DNA of 64,000 nt from Erythroxylum novogranatense (lineage: Eukaryota; Streptophyta; Magnoliopsida; Malpighiales; Erythroxylaceae), in contig CM057228.1 of assembly GCA_029891385.1 (NCBI GenBank), positions 35,405,023-35,469,022 of the forward strand. The letters run 5' to 3'. Position numbers and translations under genes: made by a program. Every line of letters starts with the position of its first letter. The first letter of the stretch is position 1. A model generated the notes under the pieces. It was given only the letters and a program-made list of their open reading frames with translations, ran no database searches and was not told where the DNA came from. Shown in pieces: positions 47,491-57,739 of the stretch.

Positions 47491-47878
47491 GATCGAGAGA
47501 GTAGACTCCTAGCTCCAGTGAGAGAGACTTTTCCTGCCGTGTAGTTGCGTTGGCAAGAGAAGTTATGGCACACAGGTCGGTCAACTGGGATGGTTTTGGG
47601 GATGACCTAGTAGATTTTTGTATCAGTTTCCTTTGGAGTTATGTATTATAAACAGTGGAAATCTGATAGACTTGTAAATTTCTGTTTTGATATTATGGAA
47701 TGAGAAAGCTTTTGGATTAAAAAATATAGTGATCTTTATATTACGATTTTATGAATTTGATGCCATGAGAGTATTGTAGTGACTGACTGCTCGTAGCCCT
47801 CCTTTATTGTAGGATATGTATCGGGATGACCACGGGCGTCCCGGTGTGTACCCTACGGTAAGGGGGCACTACAGTAAT

Positions 47879-48130
47879 AAAGGTTAGCATATGTTGTATC
47901 TCTTTTATGCTCCTATTGTTGTCATTATTAGTTTAGTGCTTTCTCAATAATCTTTCAGAGTGTGAGAGTTAAACACTCAAGGGCCATGTGGTGTTCGAAA
48001 ATAAGTTAGTTTGTCAATGATCACATGGGAAAGACTGAATCTTACTTAAACGAACCTAAGTAAGATTGTCTTGTAAAAGAGAAAGCATAACTTGCAATAT
48101 AAGTTTGGTGCTTTAAAAAACTTTGCAACA
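47879..48130 (+). mobile_element. Ty3/Gypsy 5' LTR, right piece
   Basis: Sequence from the right GTAAT duplication to CTTTGCAACA, immediately before the primer site. It is the rest of the 5' LTR begun before 41270. Confidence 0.6.
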
Positions 48131-48132
48131 AC

Positions 48133-48145
48133 TGGTATCAAAGCC
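48133..48145 (+). other. Ty3/Gypsy primer binding site
   Basis: TGGTATCAAAGCC is the initiator-Met tRNA complement with one substitution (G to A), three bases after the LTR end. Confidence 0.75.
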
Positions 48146-48855
48146 ACACTTTGATATGACAGGTGGCAATAATTTGATAAAGCGTGACAACAGAATAGAA
48201 CCACTCATAGTGCCAATTCTTAAAGAAAGAAAGAGGTAATATCCTATAATACTCGATTTTAGATGTTGGAGTAGCAGAACCAATAGTTGCAACATCAAAT
48301 AGCAGATTTGATAAGGCCACTAGAGGAGAATAAGTTCAAGATGACAATCCTAAGGTATGTTGTTACAATTCAAGATGGTGGGCATATTGAGAGCACCTTA
48401 GTGAAGGTGCAAGAACCCAAGGTTTTTTAGGGTGTGTTAAATGCAAGGGAGCTTGAGAAGTTTATGTGGAATATGGAGCAGTACTTTGAGACTATTAAGG
48501 TACTTGATATTGAAAAGGTCAATGTGATGACTATGTACTTTGATGGAGATGCAAAGCTTTGGTAGAGAAAGAGGACCTCTGCTGAAATTAGTGCATCGAT
48601 GGGTGGGAGAATATGAAGAAGAAGTTAAAAAAACAATTCCTTCCGATGAAAGTTTTTTGGCTTGCAAGAGATGCCTTGAAGAAGCTGAAACAAGATGCAT
48701 CGGTAAGAGATTATGTTAAAAATTTTAGCTTTGTAATGCTGGATACTGATAATATGTCAGATAAGGAAAAACTGTTTAACTTTTTGTCTGGGTTACAATT
48801 ATGGGTGAAAATGAGGTTGTGGAGGTGAAATGTAAAGCATGTGGTACAATCTCAA

Positions 48856-48863
48856 CTAATGAT
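48856..48863. repeat. Left target duplication of hAT MITE
   Basis: CTAATGAT, exact partner at 49319-49326; eight bases is the hAT size. Confidence 0.9.
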
Positions 48864-49318
48864 TAGGGGTGAGCATTATTCGGGCCGGTCCGATTACCCG
48901 GCCTAGCCTGAATTAATTCGAGTAAGAAAATATTAAATTTCGGATAATTCGGGCTAGGACGGGTAACTTTAAAAAAATTTGGACCGGGCCGATTACCCGA
49001 ATTAGGTTTAAAAAAATTATGAAAATACATTTCGTTATTTTTCTTATAGAATTAACAGATTAATTATGCTAGTTAATTGAAATATTTAGTTATATTATTA
49101 GTGAATTCAACTATTTGTTGAGATATGAAAATATAATTCAAGTATTTAGTTATTTTGTGTAATTTTTGAAAGAGAACCAAACAAAATTTCGGATAATTCA
49201 GGCTTTACCTGAACAAAATTTCGGGTTCGGGCCGGGTAAGATGAAAAATATTTTGGATAATTTGGGTCGGGCCCGAACAGTAAAAATTGGGCCCGAATTA
49301 TCCGAATGCTCACCCCTA
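48864..49318. mobile_element. hAT-type MITE in gag
   Basis: A 455-base element with inverted ends TAGGGGTGAGCA...TGCTCACCCCTA and an exact 8-base duplication CTAATGAT. No transposase. The inner sequence is rich in TTCGGGCCGGG- and TTCGGATAATTC-type motifs that repeat in both orientations near each end. The TAGGGGTG terminus and 8-base duplication identify the hAT superfamily. Confidence 0.92.
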
Positions 49319-49823
49319 CTAATGATGCCTTGGTGGATTTTCAAGTGATGAAGAAAACTAAGGTAGACTCATCTACTTTTTCTAAGGGCAAAGGCTTAGC
49401 CGAATAGGAGAAGAGCGAGGGGAAAAAGAAGAAAGAATCTAAGAAAGGAGATTTTAAGGAAAAAGACAAGAAAAATGATGGCTTCAAAAGTAGGGTGACA
49501 TCCTTGAAAAAGGGCAAATTTGCTTGTTATCTATGCAACGATCCACATTTTGTGAGAGAATGTTTAAGGACGGAGAACCTAAACTCCTTGTTTGTCCAAA
49601 AAGGGGAAGAAGATTTAGAAGTGGCAATGAATCTGAATGCTTTATTGAATAAGGTTAAAGGTGAATGCAATCCTTTTGGCAAGCTCATGTATGTGAGAAT
49701 ATAAGTCAATGGAATGAAGGTGACCACAATGCTGAATATGGGTGCAACACACTCTTCTATAGTGGAAAAGATGGTGTGCAAGTGTGGGCTTAAGGTATCA
49801 AAGACCCTAAAAAAGATGAAGAC

Positions 49824-52800
49824 TGTAACATCCCACCCTCAATTGAAAGGGCAAAATAGTAAATTTGACATAGGATGAAATAGATTTGGAGTGCAAAGGA
49901 CTGTTCATGCATAATAGGATTGGTCCACAGTCACATTTGTGCACATGAAATTACTGTACATGCATACATGATATTCCCGATTTGCATGCCTAAGACAATT
50001 TTCTTGGGATTAACGTGGTTAATGGGTTTGAAAAATTATTTTGAGTGAGCCATAAATTGTTTTCTATTTTAAGAGATTTTTAGGAATTTTTCTGGATTTT
50101 TCCGGAGAAAATTCTCGGACCGGAAAAAAAATCGTCAAGTGGCGAACCGGTTGATTTTCCACTGTTATTTGGGACTAAACTAATAAATATCTTGGTGGGA
50201 CCCATAAAGGGACCCTTAAAATTAGTAGGAACCGAAATTTGGGTGGAGATTTATTGTTATTTGGATTAATTTATATCAAAGACCCTTTCTTTGACTTTTC
50301 TTTTACATTTGGCCTAATGGCCTTTTGCCACCTTTCCCCTTCTTTTAATGCCTAATTAATTGCTTTCTTGGTTTGCTCATTTCCCTCACTCGGTTATGCC
50401 TTAAGAAAAGCATGAAACGAGGACTTGGTTGCTTATGTTTTCATTATCCACCGAAACTTGCTCCTTACTTTGGCCTCTCCATTGTTTTCTTCTTCTTCTT
50501 CTTTAAGAAAATCCTAAAACCTTAAGAGCTTCTCCATGCAACCAAGTTGTTGTCTTGCCATGGAGAACTTACACTTGCATAAGTGTTAGAGGAAGTGGTG
50601 AGAAAGTTAAGCAAAGAGTTGAAAAGAAGTGAAGGTTGGAAGCTAATTAGGTAAGTAAATGAATTAAGCTTTATATGATGTTTTAATGATGTTTCTATTA
50701 GGAATTGAATGCCATGGTAGTTAGGAGCTTTTAATGGGAGGGCTAGTGTATTTATTATGATGATGGATGCATTAAATTGATGTCAATTATGACTTGAATT
50801 AATGGGTATAAGGTTAGGGTTGGTTATGAATTGAAAGTAGGATGATTGATGCATGGTTTTAACTTGATTTTGATGGCATATTGATCATTGATTTTACTTG
50901 GAAATGAAGAAGTAAGAGCTGCGAAATTTTGTGTATTAGCTCTAGTACATGTATGAATGGTATAAGAACTGATTTGTGTTCCTTTGGATGTTTAATGATG
51001 TGTTAAAGGCATTGGAAATGATAGAAACTAAGATTGAACCAAATCTGGAAATTTAGGATTTTAACTGATTGCACTGTTTTGAGTATAACTAATTGTGTGG
51101 TCATGAAAATGAGGTGAGGTTTGTGGCCACTTAAACTTTGGGATGTTAGCTAAATTTTTGTGTGAAATAGGCACTGTCCAATTTTAGCTTTAAGAGGGTG
51201 CAATTTGTCTTGGAAAGTTACTGCTATTGACTGGAATGAACAGTACCCGAAATCATACCCTATAGTTTTGCTAATTTCTATAAATTAATTGAGAAGGAAT
51301 TAGGACAAATGGACTAAATGAAAGTTGAAGCCTATTAAGTTAGCTTTCCAATGCCACTGATTTTGCAATTTTTCGATATGTCTATTAGGAGTTATGGACT
51401 GATGATTGTTGGCTGTTTTTATGCATTGAATGAAATCTAGCTGGAATGTCAAATTTGGTGTACATTCAGATTAGGAGGAATTTTAGTAATTTTTGTGCAT
51501 TGAATTACTGTTGGAACTCTACTGAAGAGTTTTAGATGACACATTCATCTTGAAAATGGTGTATGGCATATAATTTCTGGAAATCAGATCTGGGAGTTAT
51601 GGATTTTCACAATTTGAACCTACATTGTGATGTTAATTGCTGATTAGGTCAGAAACTTGCATAATAGATTTGACACTGTTAGAGGCTGAATTGGAGTCTG
51701 GTTATTTCATGAAGAACTGAAGTTTGAGATTTTATCTTTTCAGGGATATAAAGTAGTGATTTTTTTGACTTGTATACAGGGAGATATGATTGATAGAAAG
51801 TTACTGCTCAAATTGAGTGATTTCAAGGATAGCAACCTTGAGTGAATTATTTGACCTAGTTAGAAAGGGAATTGAAATTTGGGTTGTTTCATGAAAGTTG
51901 TAGATAACATTGTGATCTTGATGAGCATATTGATTGTATAATTTTTGACTGCAAATAATGAAAGATAGTGAATTTCCAATGACTGTTCTGTTTTAGGAAG
52001 TGAATGTGTGGGCAGTAGCTTACATTGGATGTTTGACACCCTTAGGGGTGAAATTGATTTTTCTGGACTAAAGGAAACTTGTAGAGGGTTTCATTACCTT
52101 TCCAATGAGATATGGTGTGCATTTTTCTGAATTGTGTAGAATAAGTTATGATTTATTGAATTTCGGTTAAAGGAAAGGGAAAAAAAAGTAGGAAATAAGG
52201 GCAATATATATATAATAATTGTTGAATTTTGGTTTCTTTCGTGAATAACCTTTTCCGTCCGACATCCGATTGACCTGATTCTCGAGGCATCGGATTCATG
52301 ATTTATTGAATTTCATTTTCTGAGACATTGGGAATTATTGGACGGGAAATTGACGTTGGTCCGGGTTATTATTTTTTGGTCACTGTTTTATTTTATGGGA
52401 CCTATAGAGGTCCGAATTGAGCGCCGTCAGTGCCATTGGATTTCTTATTTTTGAAACGGATTTTTCTGTGGAAAAAGATGAGGTTAGGGTCGGGAATATC
52501 ATGATCATGCATTGTGTACCTTCTTAGTGTTACATGTGTATTCTGAAATAGTTCTGATTAAACAATTGATAATATTTGTATACTGTCACTGTTATAGAGT
52601 CACACTTTGAGCGTCGGTCCACCGACGTCACTGAGACTGCCAATTTTTGGCTCGAAAATACAGGTGAGTAACCTAGGTGGTTTACTCAATTATTATATGT
52701 CTACTGTGGGGATTAACGGTGGGATTAGAACTATGTTTGTTATGACTGAATTCCGGACGAAGGGTCCGATGGATTGGAAGAATTGACATAGAAGTGTATC

Positions 52801-53847
52801 TGTTGTAATTTCGTGAATCGGATTGTTACTACTTGTGTGAAAGTGTGATACATAAATGGCTTGTATCATATCGCCATCGCTTTTTGTGATATACCGTGAT
52901 ATTGTGATTCATTACGTGAAGTGTTCTAGATGACACCGCGCATGGTTTGCTACATTGTATCGTATTCTCATCGATATGACCGCTTTATACCGATCGTTAA
53001 TTGGGCATATGCATTGCATACATCAATGCTTAAACTAATAATAACAATAGTTGTGGCCAGAGACGCCACTGTTACTCACTGTTACTAAACCAAGCCTCGA
53101 GCTCGAGGGGAGTTAGTGCATACCCAGAGGGCTCTCCTACTCCCTAGACGCTAAGCGTCTCATCGATCGACATCGAAAAGAGCTCCGAATGGAAGGGAGT
53201 TCTACCTCCTGCACGCTAAGCGCTCATCATTTCATCGTTATGCGCTCGGTCACAACACTGTAAAAGAAATAAAAAAGAGTTACATGTGCATTGCATACAT
53301 ACTGGACTGAAAACCTGAAATGGTTTTGGTTGTATATGACTGTAGCATTATTGTGACTGTGAGGATATAAGTACTGTGACTGAGTTATTACTGTACATGA
53401 TACTGTAACTATATTATTCCTGCAACTTGTTATGTGATGCATGAATTGGGAGAACCATCGATGATGGTTTCTCACTGAGTTCGCAAAACTCACCCAAAAT
53501 TTGCATCTATTTTTCAGGTCCTGAAGAATACCTCGGTTGACACGGGAGTATGTCTACTGTAGGTAACTGAAGGATAGAGGTCGGGATCAGTCCGTGTCTG
53601 CATTAGTGTCTTATTGAATTGTATTTCGCAATCATTGTGCAACAATGCTTTGTATTTATAACGAGCCCATTGTGGTTGTACTGTTTTACGCATTGACTGA
53701 TTGTAAATTATTATTGGATGACTGTAATAACTGAAAATGATTAATTGTGAACATGGGCTCAGGTTTCTTACTGTTTATGCTGTGCTAATGAATGGTTCAA
53801 AAAAAAAATAAAGAGAGGAGAAAATGTTATACTGAGTTTTAATCGAT
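49824..53847 (+). mobile_element. LARD family B, LTR copy 1 (3' end lost)
   Basis: It starts TGTAACATCCCACCC inside the Gypsy protease remnant. Compared with the copy at 53857-57720 it lacks the last 83 bases or so: homology stops after TTTTAATCGAT and a poly(A) run joins it to the next copy. A GTAAGT site lies at 50651, a GTGAGT donor at 52664 and a TTTTTCAG acceptor ending at 53517. The inferred full LTR is about 4.1 kb. No protein is recognised. Confidence 0.88.
52664..53517 (+). promoter_or_regulatory. Candidate intron in LARD B LTR copy 1
   Basis: ACAG|GTGAGTAACCTAG donor; CTATTTTTCAG acceptor after 854 bases, followed by GTCCTGAAGAATACC. The equivalent donor in the next copy (about 56465) has lost one G (ACAGTGAGT). 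The hairpin pair lies at 53453-53495. Confidence 0.5.
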
Positions 53848-53856
53848 AGAAAAAAA
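53848..53856. other. LTR-LTR fusion junction of LARD B
   Basis: AGAAAAAAA joins copy 1 (ending TTTTAATCGAT) to copy 2 (starting at AATTGTTTTCTATTTTAAG, about 230 bases into the LTR). The internal domain that should lie between is missing, consistent with an end-joining deletion between two LTRs. Confidence 0.75.
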
Positions 53857-56800
53857 AATTGTTTTCTATTTTAAGGGATTTTTAGGAATTTTTCTGGATT
53901 TTTTCGGAAAAAATTCCCGGACCGGAAAAAAAATCGCCAAGTGGCGAACCGGTTGATTTTTCACTGTTATTTGGGACTAAACTAGTAAATATCTTTGTGG
54001 GACCCATAAAGGGACCCTTAAAATTAGTAGGAACCGAAATTTGGGTGGAGATTTATTGTTATTTGGATTAATTTATATCAAAGACCCTTTCTTTGACTTT
54101 TCTTTTACATTTGGCCTAATGGCCTTTTGCCACCTTTCCCCTTCTTTTAATGCCTAATTAATTGCTTTCTTGGTTTGCTCATTTCCCTCACTCGGTTATA
54201 CCTTAAGAAAAGCATGAAAAGAGGACTTGGTTGCTTATGTTTTCATTATCCACGAAACTTGCTCCTCGCTTTAAATTCTCCATTGTTTTTTTCTTCTTCT
54301 TCTTTAAGAAAATCCTAAAACCTTAAGAGCTTCTCCATACAACCAAGTTGTTGTCTTTCCATGGAGAACTTACACTTGCATAAGTGTTAGAGGAAGTGGT
54401 GAGAAAGTTAAGCAAAGAGTTGAAAAGAAGTGAAGGTTGGAAGCTAATTAGGTAAGTAAATGAATTAAGCTTTATATGATGTTTTAATGATGTTTCTATT
54501 AGGAATTGAATGCCATGGTAGTTAGGAGCTTTTAATGGGAGGGCTAGTGTATTTATTATGATGATGGATGCATTAAATTGATGTCAATTATGGCTTGAAT
54601 TAATGGGTATAAGGTTAGGGTTGGTTATGAATTGAAAGTAGGATGATTGATGCATGGTTTTAACTTGATTTTGATGGCATATTGATCATTGATTTTACTT
54701 GGAAATGAAGAAGTAAGTGCTGCCAATTTTTTTATATTAGCTCTAGTACATGTATGAATGGTATAAGAACTGATTTGTGTTCCTTTGGATGTTTAATGAT
54801 GTGTTAAAGGCATTGGAAATGATAGAAACTAAGATTGAACCAAATCTGGAAATTTAGGATTTTAATCGATCAGACTGTGTTTTGAGTATAACTAATTGTG
54901 TGGTCATGCAAATGAGGTGAGGTTTATGGCCACTTAAACTTTGGGATGTTAGCTACATTTTTGTGTGAACTAGGCACTGTCCAATTTTAGCTTTAAGAGG
55001 GTACAATTTGTCTTGGAAAGTTACTGCTATTGACTGGAATGAACAGTACCCGAAATCATACCCTATAGTTTTGCTAATTTCTATAAATTAATTGAGAAGG
55101 AATTAGGACAAATAGACTAAATGAAAGTTGAAGCCTATTAAATTAGCTTTCAAATGCCACTGATTTTGCAATTTTTCGATATGTCTATTAGGAGTTATGG
55201 ACTGATGATTGTTGGCTGTTTTTATGCATTGAATGAAATCTAGCTGGCATGTCAAATTTGGTGTACATTCAGATTAGGAGGAATTTTAGTAATTTTTGTG
55301 CATTGAATTACTGTTGGAACTCTACTGAAGAGTTTTAGATGACACGTTCATCTTGAAAATGGTGTATGGCATATAATTTCTGGAAATCAGATCTGGGAGT
55401 TATGGATTTTCACAATTTGAACTTACATTGTGATGTTAATTGCTGATTAGGTCAGAAATTTGCATAATAGATTTGACACTGTTAGAGGCTGAATTGGAGT
55501 CTGGTTATTTCATGAAGAATTGAAGTTTGAGATTTTATCTTTTCAGGGATATAAAGTAGTGATTTGTTTGACTTGTATACAGGGAGATATGATTGATAGA
55601 AAGTTACTGCTCAAATTGAGTGATTTCATGGATAGCAACCTTGAGTGAATTATTTGACCTAGTTAGAAAGGGAATTGAAATTTGGGATGTTTCATGAAAT
55701 TTGTAGATAACATTGTGATCTTGATGAGCATATTGATTGTATAATTTTTGACTGCAAATAATGAAAGATAGTGAATTTCCAATGACTGTTCTGTTTTAGG
55801 AAGTGAATGTGTGGGCAGTAGCTTACATTGGATGTTTGACACCCTTAGGGGTGAAATTGATTTTTCTGGACTAAAGGAAACTTGTAGAGGGTTTCATTAC
55901 CTTTCCAATGAGATATGGTTTGTATTTTTCTGAATTGTGTAGAATAAGTTATGATTTATTGAATTTCGGTTAAAGGAAAGGGAAAAAAAAGTAGGAAATA
56001 AGGGCAATATATATATAATAATTTTTGAATTTTGGTTTCTTTCGTGAATAACCTTTTCCGTCCGACATCCGATTGACCTGATTCTCGAGGCATCGGATTC
56101 ATGACTTATTGAATTTTATTTTCTGAGACATTGGGAATTATTGGACGGAAAATTGACGTGGGTCCGGGTTATTATTTTATGGTCACTGTTTTATTTTATG
56201 GGACCTATAGAGGTTCAAATTGAGCGCCGTCAGTGCCATTGGATTTCTTATTTTTTTAACGGATTTTTCTGTGGAAAAAGATGAGGTTAGGGTCGGGAAT
56301 ATCATGATCATGCATTGTGTACCTTCTAAGTGTTACATGTGCATTCTGAAATAGTTCTGATTGAACAATTGATAATATTTGTATACTGTCACTGTTATAG
56401 AGTCACACTTTGAGCGTCGGTCCACCGACGCCATCGAGACCGCTAGTTTTGGCTCGAAAATACAGTGAGTAACCTAGGTGGTTTACTCAATTATTATATG
56501 TCTCATGGGGATTAACGGTGATTAGAACTGTGTTTGTTATGACTGAATTTCGGACGAAGGGTCCGATGGATTGGAAGAATTGACATAGAAGTGTATCTGG
56601 TTGTAATTCTGTGAACTGGATTGTTACTACTGTGTGAAAGTGTGATACATAAATGGCTTGTATCATATCGCTATCGCTTTTTGTGATATACTGTGATATT
56701 GTGATTCATTACGTGAAGTGTTCTAGATGACATTGTGCATGGTTTGCTACATTGTACTGTATTCTACTGGGATATGACTGTTTTATACTGACTGTTAAAT

Positions 56801-57720
56801 TGGGCATATGCATTGCATACATCAATGCTTAAACTGATAATAACAATAGTTGTGACCAGAGACGCCACTGTTACTCACTGTTACTGAACCGAGCCTCGAG
56901 CTCGAAGGGAGTTAGTGCATACCCAGAGGGCTCTCCTACTCCCTAGACGCTAAGCATCTACTGACTGATACTGGAAAAGAGCTCCGAGCTCGAAGGGAGT
57001 TCTACCTCCTGCACGCTAAGCGCCTCATCGCTTTCGTTATGCTCGGTCACAACACTGTAAAAGAAATGGAAAAGAGTTACATGTGCATTGCATACATACT
57101 GGACTGAAAACCTGAAATGGTTTTGGTTGTATATGATCGTAGTATTACTTGTGGATCGTGAGGATATAAATCTTGGATCAAGGGTTATTCTGCATATGAT
57201 ATCAGAATTATATTATTCTGCAACTTGTTATGTGATGCATGAATTGGGAGAACCATCGATGATGGTTTCTCACCGAGTTCGCAAAACTCACCCAAAATTG
57301 CATCTATTTTTCAGTCCTCAAGAATACCCCGCTGACACGGAGTATGTCTCTCAGAGGCAAGTGAAGGATAGAGGTCGGGATCGCCTAGTTCCGCATTAGT
57401 GTCTTATTGAATTGTATTTCGCAATCATTGTGCAACAATGCTTTGTATTTATAACAAGCCCATTGTGGTTGTATCTTGCTTCTACGATCGATCGATTGTA
57501 AATTATTATTGGATGACCGTAATAACCTAAAATGATTAATTGTGAACACGGGCCTGTGTTTCTTCGCTTATGCTGTGTTAATGAATGGTTCAAAAAATAA
57601 AGAGAGGAGAAAATGTTATACCGAGTTTTAATCGATCAAGTAATACGCCATTCATGCAGAGGCATGACTTGGATATCACCAACGATATCGGGTTCGGGTC
57701 ACTCGGGAGTGGGTGTTACA
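53857..57720 (+). mobile_element. LARD family B, LTR copy 2 (5' end lost)
   Basis: It lacks about 230 bases at the start and ends correctly in CGGGAGTGGGTGTTACA. The next base begins the primer-site leader, so this is the 5' LTR of the unit that continues to the window end. It is nearly identical to copy 1 over 2.3 kb, with more differences in the CG-rich last third. GTAAGT site at 54452; hairpin pair at 57251-57293; acceptor ends at 57314. Confidence 0.9.
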
Positions 57721-57726
57721 TTTAGG

Positions 57727-57739
57727 TGGTATCGAGCCC
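57727..57739 (+). other. LARD B primer binding site (altered)
   Basis: TGGTATCGAGCCC, again with CAGAG read as CGAG. Confidence 0.75.

Larger units (their letters stand above)
41271..47873 (+). mobile_element. Solo LTR, family D (itself split by solo LTR C)
   Basis: It starts TGTATCATCCCATC and ends GGGGGCACTACA, with exact GTAAT duplications. After removing 41782-45361 and one TTAAA copy, about 3.0 kb remains. It carries the LTR module shared with the LARDs: a CAG|GTGAGTAACCTAG donor (GT at 46607), a variable patch of GAGCTC and GGGCTCTCC motifs (46900-47230), the two hairpins (from 47427) and a TATTTTTCAG acceptor ending at 47490. No internal domain exists. Short reading frames here (60-92 codons) are not recognised. 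Confidence 0.85.
48155..49823 (+). pseudogene. Ty3/Gypsy gag-protease remnant
   Basis: Recognisable pieces: ARELEKFMWNMEQYFETIKV, then VNVMTMYFDGDAKLW followed by a stop where WW is usual, KKQFLPMKVFWLARDALKKL, SVRDYVKNFSFVMLDTDNMS, KLFNFLSGLQLWVK (retrotransposon gag core). After the MITE come a Lys-rich linker, a zinc knuckle CYLCNDPHFVREC (CX2CX3HX4C) at about 49520-49560, ENLNSLFVQ, LMYVRI then a stop, and NGMKVTTMLNMGATHSSIVE. The last is the aspartic protease active site, where DTGA is expected; Asp-Thr has become Asn-Met. The frame ends at 49823, cut by the LARD B LTR. Stops, frameshifts and the MITE show it is dead. Confidence 0.88.
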
